This document shows positions 9,294 to 19,813 of a stretch of 64,000 bases of DNA, piece by piece (positions within the stretch are counted from its first letter, which is position 1; each line of letters begins with the position of its first letter). Origin of the DNA: Leptospira stimsonii (GTDB taxonomy: Bacteria > Spirochaetota > Leptospiria > Leptospirales > Leptospiraceae). Made by a program: the position numbers and the translations under genes. Where the stretch lies: NCBI RefSeq assembly GCF_003545885.1, contig NZ_QHCT01000002.1:385001-449000 (forward strand), given 5' to 3'. Under the pieces are notes generated by a model. The model worked only from the letters and a program-made list of their open reading frames with translations, was not told where the DNA came from and did no database searches.

Positions 9294-10886
9294 TTATGCT
9301 CGACTCACGGCTCCGGAACGAATTCTTTCAATCAATGCGAGGGTTTCCGATTCGGGATCGACTCCCAATTCTTTCCGGAGGGATTTTCTGAATTCTTCAT
9401 ATTTTCGAAGGGCTTCGTTTTTACGATCGAGTTGCAAAAGCGCCTCAAAGTGAAATCTCCACGCGCGCTCGTCAAGATCATCGAGACGAATCCAGCTCGC
9501 CGAATCCTCAAGAAGTCCTTCCACTTCTTTTCGTTCCACGTCCTTCTCACAAAGAAAACGGAAAATCTCGATCAAACTTTTTCGAATGTATTCTCTTCGA
9601 ATTTCCGATTCTGGAAAATACAAATCAAAATCAAAAAAATCTCCTCTGTAAAAAGCTCTCGCAAAACGAAACTCCTGGATCGCAAGTTCCAGATCGCCTT
9701 TTCGAAGCGCTTTGGCTCCACCTTCGTAGTGTTTTTCGAACATCTGAAAGTCCGTTTGCACAAGATCCTGTCTGAAAAAAAGACGATCTTCTGAAAACAC
9801 AAGGGCTTCCGGATTTCCGATGATTCTTCTCAAACGAAAACAAAGTGCGTGAAGGCTGTTTAGAGCATTCTTATCCGTCATTCCCGGCCACAGAAGTTCG
9901 AGAAGCTCGTCCCGATGGATTCCTTTTTCAAATCGAACCAGAAGAATCTTCACGAGTTTGAGCATTTTCTTTTTACTGGATATTTCCGTTTGAGGAATTC
10001 TCACTCCCCCTTTTTCCAATTCCAGACTTCCCAACGCCCGAATAAAAATCTGTTCCCTCTCGTTTTGTATGGAACCGATCTTCGCATAAGTCGCGTTCAC
10101 CTTTTCTTCTTTCGTTTTATCTTGATTAGACGAGGAACTCGGATTCAACGAAAATTCTTCCGGCGACACGAGGGCCTGTTTCAATTCTTCGCGGATTTCT
10201 CTTCCGGACTTATTGAGAGTGAGGAAAGAATCTACGGAAAACATCAGGATCAAAAAACTAAAATGTGACGTATATGGAATCGGAACCAGATCCATCGCGA
10301 CCAAAATATCCAGGAAGGCGTTCGCGCAAAAGACGATCAGACCGACTAAAAGAAAAAGATTCCGAAATAAATTTCGTACAAACTGAGTGATTACCTTGAA
10401 TAAGGTCCAAAAAATCATCAGGATCCCGGAAAGATAAAAATACTGAACCAATAAGGGTTGGTCTGTTTCATAGATTACAATACCCAGAGCGGGAAACTTT
10501 CTTTCGTGAGCCAGTCCGATATGATAGGAATTCGGATCCGCAAGAATCACTCCGGATAAAAGTACATTGAGAAGAATATAGAGATACACAAAGTCTTTGC
10601 TGAAAATTCTTCGATAACTATTCACGAAAAGAATCAAACTCATACCAAAGATCGGAATACATGCATTTTCAAATCGTTCCCAGACCAATGCTTCTTGCGC
10701 ACTGATTGCATTGACTGTCTTTGTAAAAAATAAAAGGTAAAACCCGTAGGCGACTTGAAGAAATGCAAAGTGTAGAAGATATACTTGCTTTCTATTTTTA
10801 TAAAAAAGGAATAAGTTATGAAGTGTCCTATATGCCAATATAGTCGCGACCAAGTAGCATGAGATTTGATAGAGCGTAATATTCAT
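9294..10886 (-). CDS. Membrane-anchored SARP-like transcriptional regulator (7TM + winged helix + BTAD)
   Basis: The first ~220 residues form about seven hydrophobic helices ([19 protein letters not shown]..., ending near [16 protein letters not shown]). After a linker comes a winged-helix DNA-binding region (about 290-365: [12 protein letters not shown]...[12 protein letters not shown]...[14 protein letters not shown]) and then a bacterial transcriptional activator domain (about 370-525: [19 protein letters not shown]...[21 protein letters not shown]). This is the SARP/AfsR-like layout with a membrane sensor in place of the ATPase. Such proteins would sense a signal in or across the membrane and act on DNA from there; this is inference. 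It lies directly upstream of the TRAP operon on the same strand and may control it. Confidence 0.82.
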   Translation of the reverse strand: MNITLYQISCYLVATILAYRTLHNLFLFYKNRKQVYLLHFAFLQVAYGFYLLFFTKTVNAISAQEALVWERFENACIPIFGMSLILFVNSYRRIFSKDFVYLYILLNVLLSGVILADPNSYHIGLAHERKFPALGIVIYETDQPLLVQYFYLSGILMIFWTLFKVITQFVRNLFRNLFLLVGLIVFCANAFLDILVAMDLVPIPYTSHFSFLILMFSVDSFLTLNKSGREIREELKQALVSPEEFSLNPSSSSNQDKTKEEKVNATYAKIGSIQNEREQIFIRALGSLELEKGGVRIPQTEISSKKKMLKLVKILLVRFEKGIHRDELLELLWPGMTDKNALNSLHALCFRLRRIIGNPEALVFSEDRLFFRQDLVQTDFQMFEKHYEGGAKALRKGDLELAIQEFRFARAFYRGDFFDFDLYFPESEIRREYIRKSLIEIFRFLCEKDVERKEVEGLLEDSASWIRLDDLDERAWRFHFEALLQLDRKNEALRKYEEFRKSLRKELGVDPESETLALIERIRSGAVSRA

Positions 10887-11191
10887 TGATTTTCAAATAC
10901 CTTTTTTATCTTACAACTGTTCAGTTTAATTGTGAATAAATGCTCATGATTTTTTAATCAATCAAAATTCTTCCGCGAGTATTAGAATGCAGAGAATTCC
11001 GATTTTGAAATTAGTTTTTTAGAGAAACCTGCGTTTTTTTAGGAAGCAAAAGAATCAAAAACCGTTGTTTCGTTTTTTCGAAGATAGGCTTCCTCGTAAA
11101 AAGAACGATTCTATAAATGAAAGTGGGAATCCTTCTACGACTCCCACTTTGAAAAAACGCCGACCCTTTCCAGTGGTAGCAGGACTTGCCT
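10887..11191. other. Gene-free stretch
   Basis: This 305-base A/T-rich gap lies upstream of the SARP-like regulator and downstream of the large lipoprotein, both minus-strand. Apart from the stem-loop at 11120-11150 I see nothing distinct in it. Confidence 0.5.
11120..11150 (-). terminator. Stem-loop, likely terminator of the large lipoprotein gene
   Basis: A perfect nine-base stem, AAAGTGGGA (11120-11128) with TCCCACTTT (11142-11150), lies 42 bases past the stop of the minus-strand lipoprotein gene. The U-tract on the minus strand is weak, so efficiency is uncertain. Confidence 0.55.
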
Positions 11192-14100
11192 TTATGGACA
11201 AATGATCAACGAACTTGGATCGTTCGCGGCGGCTCCAACAAATCTCATTCCGCCTAACATATATGGGTCCGAAGTATTTTCCGTAGAGAGCGTAAAAAAT
11301 TGTATTACGTTACTTCTCGCATTGATCGCACACGCGGTGTTGTTTGTCGGGTGCCTTAACTTCGGGAAGTTGATCTGTGGAGGAAGCGGGACTTCTTTTA
11401 GGATGCTATTGATCAAGGGTACCACGAGCGAGGTCACTAAGGGTTCGATCACGCTGTAAATACCGTCCGGATCCAAACCAAACGGATTGAATGTCTGACC
11501 TTCCAAAACTTCCACAGTATAATCCAAATTCGAAGTGGAGAGAACTACCTGAAGTGCATTCAAATTTTGTAAATTAGGATCGTTATTCGGATTGGAAAAA
11601 GTGACAAATTTAAAATCCGCGTCCGCAGAAAGGCTGATTCGAACGGCGCCTAACGTATAGGAATAGCCGTTCGGCCTGGTATCGTTTCCACAATCGCTCA
11701 ATTCCGCACCGCTTAGTCCCGTACATGTCGCGGGTTTTTTCGCGACTATCTTCAACTGCATCTCCGTAAAAAATAAACGAAGCTTCGGTATCCCGGATCC
11801 GCTCATCGGTTTGAATTTTACGCTCGGCGCCAAAACTGGTTCCATGATCATTTCGATATCGTCATACGGTTTCGCCGCGGGAGCTAAGGCGTTCGAACCG
11901 TTCAAACCTTGCAGTTTTTCGCGTCCAGGAGCTAAAATCGTAATGATCGGAGAAGCTTTCAGCAAAGTCGTTGTTAGCTGGAAAAGAGGATTCCCTCCCG
12001 AATAACTGTTTATTGTGTCGATGAATGATTTGTTCATATTGATATCAAGACCTCTTCTCTGCCATAGATGAAATGCGGCTTGAGAAATCGTGTCTGAATG
12101 TAAGGAAAGAAGGAATCCCGGATTGGCATTACTTTGTGTAAACTGATAAGTGGATGGGAACGGAGTCGCGGGATTTCGTGTGAGAATCATCCCCGATTTC
12201 GCTCCCTGAGTTCTGAGCCCTTTTCCTTGTGGATCCACATAATTGCTGGAGAACGAAAGATCCAAATTACTGACGAGTCCCTTGTTGATTCCGTCGTGTT
12301 TGATTACGCTTTCTTGTCTCAGTTTCAACTTTACTGTGAGTGGAAAATTTTTAAGCGGGGCAGGCAAATAACTTGGAAGTTGGATCGTGACGCCGTCGTC
12401 GCGCAAAGCCCCCACCACCGAATTTAGAACGTTAGGCGCAATCCTTTGGACTATGTCTTTCAGCATGTACTGAGTGATGATTCCTTTTACGTAAGGAACG
12501 GTCCCTCCCGCAAGATTCTGAACCGTTCCTCTTCCGATCAAAGGTACGAGGATATTATCCACCCCACCTTCATTGGAAGCGATGTATTCCATAGGAGCCG
12601 TATACATAAAATCCTTCGTATCCTCGGCTCCCGAATAGATTCCCATGGGAAGAAACGTAGGATTGGACCAAGGCAATACGAAGAAATTATTCGTTACCGA
12701 ATCGATGTCCGCATTACTCGGTTGATTCGGGAAGACAGAATTGTTGACCGCGAAAGGAGCTCGAACCGCCATCCATACCGTCCCGGAAGAATCCACAGAA
12801 AGTGAATTTCTCGCTCTCGCCATTCTCAAAGAAGGAGTCGTGAGATAGATGTTCGGTAGCGCGTTGTTTCCTCCGTTTAGGTTCGGATCGACGTTTGGAT
12901 CCCAATTCAAACGGGCGGTCGTTTTGAAATACATAAGAGTGCCCGGAGAAATAAAAATCGTATACCAGTCTTCGTAACGAGAAACGATAAAAAGGTCCAC
13001 TTCTACATAACGGGAGCTTAGATCCAATCCGAGTCCCGGCGGTGTATTCGAAGTTCCTGGATTCACTTTGAGATCCGCCGCGATATTTCCAAGTTGAGTC
13101 CCGGAAGAATTTTTCACAAAGGAAGGAAGTCTCATGTCCGTAACGTAGACGTCCATCGTCATACTCGCCGCACCTAAGGAATCTTCGAGCGGTGCATTGT
13201 ATCTACTAAATGGAGCGGCGGCTTTCGGCCATTTGTCAAACGCCCATTCTCCTTGATCTTCCGCGCCTTTCGGTCCTACGATGGATGTGGGATACGTTGG
13301 ATACGTAGCGGATGGAACCCAACAGTATCCCCTTCCTTCGGTGCCTGGTTTCGCACCTAACACTGAAATAAATTCTTGATTCTTAAAGTCGTCGATTTTG
13401 TTCGTTCCTCCCGAGCCGGCTTGTCCCGGTCGAATACACGCCTCACCGATGTTCCATTGACCGTTGTCATAAAACTTCTTCTTGGAATGATCCGGAAGTC
13501 CGATTAAAAATTCTTGAAACGTTCGAGGAGTTCCGTTGTTATCCTGGACCTTAAACGCACCCGTCGTAAATTTTTGAATCACCTTTCCAAGAAAAGGAAG
13601 CATCTGAGCTTCATCCATAACTCCGTTGGAAATATTGGTTAGAAGCATATTCGGGTTCGTTAGATTCCCGTAATTGAAGCTGAAGTATTTCTTATAATTC
13701 GGACCGAACTTCGTCTGGATTTCATAGTAATAGGTGTTTCCTCCGATCACTGGCGGAAGAGCGGAGTTGGAAAGATTCAAACTGATCGGATTCATGGAAC
13801 AAGTGGAACCGGGTAGTGCGCTCGGACAAATTTTGATGGAAGAACCACTTCCGCTCTTTCTAAGATAAACCGAATCGATATAGTTTTCTCCGTTTACCGG
13901 ATTTTGAAACGTGGAATTGATCGTAACATCCGCAGAAGTATCCAAAGATATATCGTCGGTGCCGTTGAGGGAGCGCGTCATCGCTCCTTGACTGACCGAA
14001 TTGTTAAGCGAATAATTCAATGTCGTTTTTAATTCTTGAGAATAGGATATCAGAGGTTTGTTGGATACCGTCAAAGCATCCTGACTAATGGAAAGTGTAT

Positions 14101-14548
14101 ATTTTTCTCCCGGTTTCAATTCTCGATAGGGATTCAGAATCAGTCGTTGCTCGCTCGCCCAATAAAACTCTACTCCGATACCCGGACCAGGCAACGGTCC
14201 GGAAGCCCCTTCCAACGTTATGCTTTCTTCCGTGAGTGCTCGGTTCATAGGTTTTGAAAATTGAATTTCCAAATCCTTATAACGATTCACGTTTTCGTAG
14301 GAATTGATGAAGAGATGGGCCTGCGGACCTGCTTGACCGAAATTTGCGGGCAACGTAGCGACTTGATTGTCCACGTTATTGTAAGCGGGAATCACCGAAG
14401 CATTCGGACTTTGTCCGCCTGAGCTTCCACCGATATCAAAAAGCGCCAAAAGGTCAAAGCCCGAGTCTTTCTTCTTGTCCGAACAATCGACGTAAAGAAT
14501 ACTCAAAAAGATTAAAACTCCGATGAATGTATTTTTCTGAATTAGCAT
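11192..14548 (-). CDS. Large lipoprotein with SbsA-type Ig-like domain
   Basis: The 1118-residue product starts with a signal sequence and lipobox (SILYVDC), so it is a lipoprotein, probably at the outer membrane or surface. Residues ~80-170 resemble an SbsA-type Ig-like domain (LEIQFSKPMNRALTEESITLEG, then ELKPGEKYTLSIS). The rest is rich in Ser, Asn, Pro and Gly, with many short beta-like stretches and scattered cysteines (SGAELSDCGND, CAINARSN). No enzyme motif is visible. Leptospira encode many such large unknown lipoproteins, some of which bind host components; nothing here shows that for this one. A second, even larger unrelated lipoprotein gene lies upstream on the same strand. Confidence 0.8.
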   Translation of the reverse strand: MLIQKNTFIGVLIFLSILYVDCSDKKKDSGFDLLALFDIGGSSGGQSPNASVIPAYNNVDNQVATLPANFGQAGPQAHLFINSYENVNRYKDLEIQFSKPMNRALTEESITLEGASGPLPGPGIGVEFYWASEQRLILNPYRELKPGEKYTLSISQDALTVSNKPLISYSQELKTTLNYSLNNSVSQGAMTRSLNGTDDISLDTSADVTINSTFQNPVNGENYIDSVYLRKSGSGSSIKICPSALPGSTCSMNPISLNLSNSALPPVIGGNTYYYEIQTKFGPNYKKYFSFNYGNLTNPNMLLTNISNGVMDEAQMLPFLGKVIQKFTTGAFKVQDNNGTPRTFQEFLIGLPDHSKKKFYDNGQWNIGEACIRPGQAGSGGTNKIDDFKNQEFISVLGAKPGTEGRGYCWVPSATYPTYPTSIVGPKGAEDQGEWAFDKWPKAAAPFSRYNAPLEDSLGAASMTMDVYVTDMRLPSFVKNSSGTQLGNIAADLKVNPGTSNTPPGLGLDLSSRYVEVDLFIVSRYEDWYTIFISPGTLMYFKTTARLNWDPNVDPNLNGGNNALPNIYLTTPSLRMARARNSLSVDSSGTVWMAVRAPFAVNNSVFPNQPSNADIDSVTNNFFVLPWSNPTFLPMGIYSGAEDTKDFMYTAPMEYIASNEGGVDNILVPLIGRGTVQNLAGGTVPYVKGIITQYMLKDIVQRIAPNVLNSVVGALRDDGVTIQLPSYLPAPLKNFPLTVKLKLRQESVIKHDGINKGLVSNLDLSFSSNYVDPQGKGLRTQGAKSGMILTRNPATPFPSTYQFTQSNANPGFLLSLHSDTISQAAFHLWQRRGLDINMNKSFIDTINSYSGGNPLFQLTTTLLKASPIITILAPGREKLQGLNGSNALAPAAKPYDDIEMIMEPVLAPSVKFKPMSGSGIPKLRLFFTEMQLKIVAKKPATCTGLSGAELSDCGNDTRPNGYSYTLGAVRISLSADADFKFVTFSNPNNDPNLQNLNALQVVLSTSNLDYTVEVLEGQTFNPFGLDPDGIYSVIEPLVTSLVVPLINSILKEVPLPPQINFPKLRHPTNNTACAINARSNVIQFFTLSTENTSDPYMLGGMRFVGAAANDPSSLIICP

Positions 14549-15073
14549 GTGAAACTCCGTCCCGTTTCGTTCCTTTCTCTTAAAACAAGAAAAAAGAATA
14601 CGGACCCGATCGATTTCAGACTTACGCTCTACTTATATTTTGGTTTTTTTTCGAATGTTCGAATAAAAAAGATGATTTATGTCAATCGTTCTATAACGTT
14701 TAAAATGCCTTCCTGCCTCGTCTGGAGAGAAGAGTTTCCATCGTGTAGGAAACAACCCGCATGAATGGAATTTTTTTTGGTTCTTTTCAAAGGAAGAATC
14801 GAATTCGTTCTTACAAAAGATGTCTGCCGGTTTCGAAAGATTTGTTTTTTTGAGTTGATGGATTCTCTTTCCAGGAAATGAAAAGAGAGATCGCGGTTTT
14901 TCCATCCATTTCCATCCAAGCGTCGAAACCTCTGAATCGATAGAAACCAAGTTCGTATCCTTCCTAGAAAATGATTACGGTGCGATTCTTCTCGAAAAAA
15001 GCCGGACGTTTTTAAGCGACCGGCTTTCAGACAATTCCGCTTTGAGAGATTTAGATTGAGGTAAATAAAATTC
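14549..15073. other. Gene-free stretch between the two large lipoprotein genes
   Basis: This 525-base A/T-rich gap holds the terminator at 14994-15027 and the promoter region of the 11192-14548 gene. The short frames in it are Phe/Lys/Arg-rich and overlapping, and I do not consider them coding. Confidence 0.55.
14994..15027 (-). terminator. Intrinsic terminator of the 15074-18619 lipoprotein gene
   Basis: On the minus strand AAAGCCGG pairs with CCGGCTTT (15020-15027 with 14998-15005) and is followed at once by a run of T (14995-15000). It lies 47 bases past the stop of the upstream gene. Confidence 0.85.
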
Positions 15074-18000
15074 TTATCGAGTAAAGATACTGGTCAAATT
15101 ATCCCAGTAAGTCGTAGAATCCTCATTCTTATTGAAGCGATCCCAGAATACGGCCCCATCCGGAAAAGGCTTCCTTCCCTTTTCCGTAATGTCCGCGAAA
15201 AGATTCATCAAGATTCCTGCGCTGTAAAGAAGCGAATGGTTTCCAGATCGACTCTGTATCATATCGGATCCGGTGAGTTTTTCCAAATCGTCGAAGATCT
15301 CCCGAATCGTGTAAGGCGTGCTCATGTCCGCTTCCAGGTAACTAAAAAATTCTCCCGTGAGAGACAATCCCATAAGAACCCCGTTGATACTTCGACCATA
15401 AGAAGCTGAAACTTGAATGAGCGATGGTGTGTCCGAAGTCAAAAGACCGGTCAGTAGAAAATCTCTGTTACCCGTTTTGTCTTGAAAGATCGAACCGAAA
15501 AGATCCAAAAGATGGATCATTTCTTCCGGACTCGGCTTTACTTCCAAAACAAGATCCATCGAAAAATCAAACATTGGAATCAGGGAATAAACGGAACTTC
15601 TCGAAAGATAATCCCTCAATCGAACCGCAACTACGCCCATATCGTCCCAAAGTGGATCATACACGTTAGTCGGTCTTGTATCCGGATAGGACGCCAAATC
15701 GTTTTCTAATTTTTCAAGATACGTCTGAAGATTGAATTGAACCGATGTCGGATTTTCGGAAGAAATCTTAATCTCGCCAACGAACGAAGCAAGTCCGGCA
15801 AAAAAAAGATCGGCGCCTGTTTGTCGGTTCGGATTTCCCATCTCGGCCAACATCTGAACCAGATTGGTCAAGAATTTTGTTTTGGAGACAAGATTGAGTA
15901 AACCGTCCTGAAATCCTCTTTCCTTTTCGATCAAAACGGAAAGAGGACTCCGAATCGGCTCTTCCGTTACGGGATCGCTCTGCCGAAAAAGATATTCTTC
16001 CGGACTTGCGAGTCGGTTTCGAAACCTCCCGTTCGGCAAGGAAGTTTTTACAATCGTGATCGTCGTTCCACCTGAATTCGTTTCCAAATCGGTCGCCTTC
16101 GTAAGAAGTGGACGTGTGAGCGCGGAGCTCAGTCCGGTAAGAAGTTGAAATGGATTTTTATTGTTCGAAGGATCACTTTGATCCGTTAGAACTTTAGCGA
16201 GAGTGACGATCAACGGAAGGAGTTTATTTCTCCGATTCCAGTAGGAATTCACTTGAGAAGGTGTTACCGAATCCGTGGTGAGAAAGGAAAGCCTTTCCAT
16301 AACGGGAAAGTTGAACGCGAACACCGGAGGCAATACCCCATATTGGGAACTCGGAGGATAGAAGATATTATAAACATTAGAATCTCCTAAACTATTGAAT
16401 GTGATCGGACTGTTTCCACTCGTTCCATAATCCCATGCCTCTAAAAAAAACATACTATCCCCGGGGAGAGAGGAAAAATTCTCCTCCAAAACCGGGGCTC
16501 CTGCGACTCGAAAATTCGGTTGTGTCGAGGAAGCGCATCCCGGTTTCCAAAGAGTTCCGAGTTGGATCCACTTCCCGTTGATTTTAGAAACGCAACTTCC
16601 TCCGTCTTGAAACTGGGGTTTCGCTCCCATCAAACCCTTGAGTCCGTTTGCGATTACGGTTACAAAAGCCGCCATCTTATAGGGAACACCGGGACCGAGA
16701 GAAGCACGAAGTGGAATCACGGCCACCATTCTTTTTTCGGAAAGGAGCCACTGAAAATTCTTAAAGATCACTTCTTCGTCGTTTTCCAAGGCTCGATCGG
16801 AAGGAGACTTTGCGATTTCCCAAATAGGAATGCTCCAACCCTTCGAACCACTCGCGTTTAGACCGGAGGACACCGGCGTAAATTGATTGTTCGAGTTGCT
16901 CGCGTTCGTCTCTCTACCTCCCGGACCGACCCAGCGGCACAAACTTCCGTTCGTACATGTGCCGGAACCCGTATCGGAAACCTTAATCCGAAATTCGGAA
17001 CTGGACCAAGAAGACTTATAGATCAAATCGTTTCCAAAAGAGTCCATATACAGATTTCCATCGAGACTGTAGATATTTCCGTTTGCGTCCTTCCTGTTTT
17101 TGTTATAGTAAGGACCTCCTCCGGAGAACACAACGTTCGAAATCAACCTCATCATAAACGGAATCGTTTTTGTAAAGACTGGATCGGTCGCGGAGGGAAC
17201 GGTGGAAGGATCAGGCGCCTCAAGAAGCGCTAACGTAGGAGTGTTGATTCCCATCGTAAAAGGAATCGGCGACGCGGCATCCCCGTTTCGAAAAACCGCT
17301 TGGTCGTTTGCACTTTGATTTAAGAACGCTTTGACGCCGAGATTTCCGGTCATAGCGGAACCCAATGCATAAATGCTGTCTCCGACGGTGAGAACGCCTC
17401 CGGTCATCGGACCTCCGTTACCCGCGCTCGGCTCCAAACTCATAATCGTAGTATCCGAGGGATTCTCCCAACGAAAGCCATAAGTATCCGCTAACGTTAG
17501 GAGAAACATCAAATGTTCCAGCGCGGAAATCTTGTATTCGAAACCTCCGTAGGCCCGGTCCCTTCCCAGATAATCCATACGAATCAATTCTTTCAAAGAA
17601 GAATCGACGTCTTCGATCGAAGTTAAAAAGCCGAGCTGAAAAAGATTCTTACTCAATTCCTTACCCAAAAGAACGTTAGGATCCTTTGTATAGATTCCTC
17701 CACTCGTGAACATCGGCCTTAGATAACGAAAGATCTCCGTTATGACGATCGCAAAATCGGAAGGATAGTCCGGATCGCGATAATCGTTGATTCCCGGAGA
17801 ATCGTGCACAGCCCCACCGACCGTATAATATTTTTCCAAATTAACGATTAGATCTTTGAGTGCGGTATCGGAGGATTTAAAATCGCTGAAGCCGGCCCTT
17901 TGTTGAAATGTGTTTCCTATCTCGGCGATCAGATTGATCATTTGATTCTTAAGAATCTTGTCCGCGCTCAATGTTGGATCGATCAATCCTTTGAGAATGG

Positions 18001-18619
18001 ATTCCACTCCGATTCTCGCGTTTGTGTTTTGAACCAAAGTCTTGTGAAAGACGATTTCAAGATCCTGAAACAATTCGATCATATCCGGATCGGCGAGCGC
18101 CGAAGCGAGTTCCTTATACTTCATCTCCGTATCAACGGTGTTCAACGTGTTGTAGAGATAGATCAAAGCTTTTTGACTGATAGGCGAAAGGTTCCGAACG
18201 ACTTGTCCCGGATAATGACGGATTCTTTCCAACCAAGGAATGATTCCATCAAACGCTCCGTTCCGAGCTTCTTTGAGACGATGAATCAGAGTGTTCGCTT
18301 TCAGGAGGGATTCTCTTACGCGCGCTTCCGGTTTCAAGAGCATGTCCGATGAAACCCTCAAAAAACCGGTGATATCTTTTCGAGCCGGCTTTCGCATAGA
18401 ACTGTCGAGTCGTATATTAAATTGTTCCGGTTGTAAGCTCTGAAACCCCGCTTTCAAGGAAGGGTATTCATCGAGAAGATTGAAGAGTTTCAATCCCCCA
18501 CCGTCGGCGATATTGTCGTAAAAGGAAAGTGCGTCGAATTTCTTTTCCTCTGGTTTGCAGGAAAGAAGTCCGCAGAGAATCCAAAGGATCGCAGTGTATT
18601 TGCAAGACAAGAATTTCAT
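15074..18619 (-). CDS. Very large lipoprotein of unknown function (1181 aa)
   Basis: The product has a lipoprotein signal (MKFLSCKYTAILWILCGLLSC, lipid Cys in the LLSC lipobox) and about 1160 further residues. The first ~350 are helical (SLLKANTLIHRLKEARNG...). The middle is rich in Gly, Ser, Asn and Pro (SGGGPYYNKNRKDANG). The C-terminal third is again helical. I recognise no domain or catalytic motif. The ATG at 18619 was chosen because a GGAG ribosome binding site lies eight bases before it; the TTG six bases upstream is too close to that site. It is a single-gene unit with its own terminator and faces a 770-base gap upstream. Confidence 0.8.
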   Translation of the reverse strand: MKFLSCKYTAILWILCGLLSCKPEEKKFDALSFYDNIADGGGLKLFNLLDEYPSLKAGFQSLQPEQFNIRLDSSMRKPARKDITGFLRVSSDMLLKPEARVRESLLKANTLIHRLKEARNGAFDGIIPWLERIRHYPGQVVRNLSPISQKALIYLYNTLNTVDTEMKYKELASALADPDMIELFQDLEIVFHKTLVQNTNARIGVESILKGLIDPTLSADKILKNQMINLIAEIGNTFQQRAGFSDFKSSDTALKDLIVNLEKYYTVGGAVHDSPGINDYRDPDYPSDFAIVITEIFRYLRPMFTSGGIYTKDPNVLLGKELSKNLFQLGFLTSIEDVDSSLKELIRMDYLGRDRAYGGFEYKISALEHLMFLLTLADTYGFRWENPSDTTIMSLEPSAGNGGPMTGGVLTVGDSIYALGSAMTGNLGVKAFLNQSANDQAVFRNGDAASPIPFTMGINTPTLALLEAPDPSTVPSATDPVFTKTIPFMMRLISNVVFSGGGPYYNKNRKDANGNIYSLDGNLYMDSFGNDLIYKSSWSSSEFRIKVSDTGSGTCTNGSLCRWVGPGGRETNASNSNNQFTPVSSGLNASGSKGWSIPIWEIAKSPSDRALENDEEVIFKNFQWLLSEKRMVAVIPLRASLGPGVPYKMAAFVTVIANGLKGLMGAKPQFQDGGSCVSKINGKWIQLGTLWKPGCASSTQPNFRVAGAPVLEENFSSLPGDSMFFLEAWDYGTSGNSPITFNSLGDSNVYNIFYPPSSQYGVLPPVFAFNFPVMERLSFLTTDSVTPSQVNSYWNRRNKLLPLIVTLAKVLTDQSDPSNNKNPFQLLTGLSSALTRPLLTKATDLETNSGGTTITIVKTSLPNGRFRNRLASPEEYLFRQSDPVTEEPIRSPLSVLIEKERGFQDGLLNLVSKTKFLTNLVQMLAEMGNPNRQTGADLFFAGLASFVGEIKISSENPTSVQFNLQTYLEKLENDLASYPDTRPTNVYDPLWDDMGVVAVRLRDYLSRSSVYSLIPMFDFSMDLVLEVKPSPEEMIHLLDLFGSIFQDKTGNRDFLLTGLLTSDTPSLIQVSASYGRSINGVLMGLSLTGEFFSYLEADMSTPYTIREIFDDLEKLTGSDMIQSRSGNHSLLYSAGILMNLFADITEKGRKPFPDGAVFWDRFNKNEDSTTYWDNLTSIFTR

Positions 18620-19390
18620 TTTCAAATCTCCATTTCAAATCGCAGGGGAAAGAATACGGAGACCGGATACAGTTCTCTTATTTCAGGCTTATATTCCGAA
18701 AGAATTGGAAAAAAATCAAATGAGGGCTTCGGGAAAATCAAAACTTGAATTTTATATAACAATCGTTACTTAATAAACTTCTGAAGAAAATTGCCGAACC
18801 TTTTCTCTGAAAAAAAAAACGAAAAAGAGTAAATTCCGTTTTTTGAATCTTCCTTTTCTTGAATTTTCCCTTCAAAAGGAAATCAAACCTGTCTCAAACA
18901 AGAATCGAAGAATCAGAAGGTAGCGGCCTTCGTTCGAGAAAGGGAAAGTCAAAAATTAGAAACGGATTTCTCCCTTGGTGAGCAAAGAAAGGTCTCATCG
19001 AAAAAAAGAAAACCCTCTCCCAATAAAATACCAAACCCTGCCTCCTTTTGAATTCTATAGAATGAGAGATCCAAAAGAAGAGCAAAAACTCGTATATGAG
19101 AGACATAGGAACGATTCGGGATTCAAAAACGGGAAAAAAGAAAGAATCCGGTTTTGATTTTTCAAAGTTCCGGACACAAAATATGAGATTTTCTTGACAT
19201 TTTTTTGACCATGACTACCGTGAGCGCGACTGGAATTTTTAGCTGCCTTTTCCCGGGTCAGTTGAGAACTTTTGAATGATGTAAGTAACCAGGAAAGGTC
19301 ATCTCTCTCCCGAATCCCGCTGATTGATTGGTCTCCCTAGTATCTGATTCAAATTTAAGAGCCAGTAATTTTTTGTAAGGACCCTTTCTC
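18620..19390. other. Long divergent intergenic region
   Basis: About 770 bases separate the minus-strand lipoprotein gene from the plus-strand RRM gene. The region is A/T-rich with many A runs, and the short frames in it are Lys/Phe-rich and not credible. TTGACA at 19194-19199 is a good -35 candidate for the RRM gene; a matching -10 is weak. If used, it would give the RRM gene a 5' untranslated leader of about 165 bases. Confidence 0.5.
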
Positions 19391-19666
19391 ATGAACATTT
19401 ACATAGGCAACCTCGCCTATCAGGCAACCGAAGACGATCTCCGAAAAGCTTTTGAATCTTTTGGAGAAGTAACCTCTGTACGCATCATCACTGATAAACT
19501 TTCCGGCAAATCCCGGGGACTGGCTTTCGTGGAAATGGCGAACAAAGACGAAGGAAATGCGGCGATTGACGGCTTAAACGGAACTCAGATCCGTGGAAGA
19601 GAAATCAAAGTCAACGAAGCACTTCCTAAAAAACCTTTTCCGGAAAAATCTCGATCTAGATACTGA
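19391..19666 (+). CDS. RRM-type RNA-binding protein
   Basis: This 91-residue protein is almost only an RNA recognition motif: RNP2 is IYIGNL (residues 3-8) and RNP1 is KSRGLAFVEM (41-50), with the usual beta-alpha-beta spacing and a short basic tail ending KSRSRY. Proteins of this kind bind single-stranded RNA and are often cold-induced in bacteria. The ATG is preceded by AAGGA. The gene stands alone, with a long upstream region that could hold a structured leader; regulation by temperature is only a possibility. The next gene begins about 150 bases downstream. Confidence 0.92.
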   Translation: MNIYIGNLAYQATEDDLRKAFESFGEVTSVRIITDKLSGKSRGLAFVEMANKDEGNAAIDGLNGTQIRGREIKVNEALPKKPFPEKSRSRY

Positions 19667-19813
19667 TCTTTTTTAAGGGGGAGAAGGGAATGCTTTTCTC
19701 CCTTGACAGAGTCGCTCGCACCGATAGCATTCGCTGTTGTGTTCGAATTCGGCTTTCCCTCTTCGCAGTCCGTTCACTTTCTCCCAAATACAATTCATTT
19801 TATCTTTTACTGG

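Noticed and set aside
19675..19705. Stem-loop after the RRM gene as an intrinsic terminator
   Set aside because: The 12-bp stem is not followed by a T run; T residues precede it instead. It may still act in another way.
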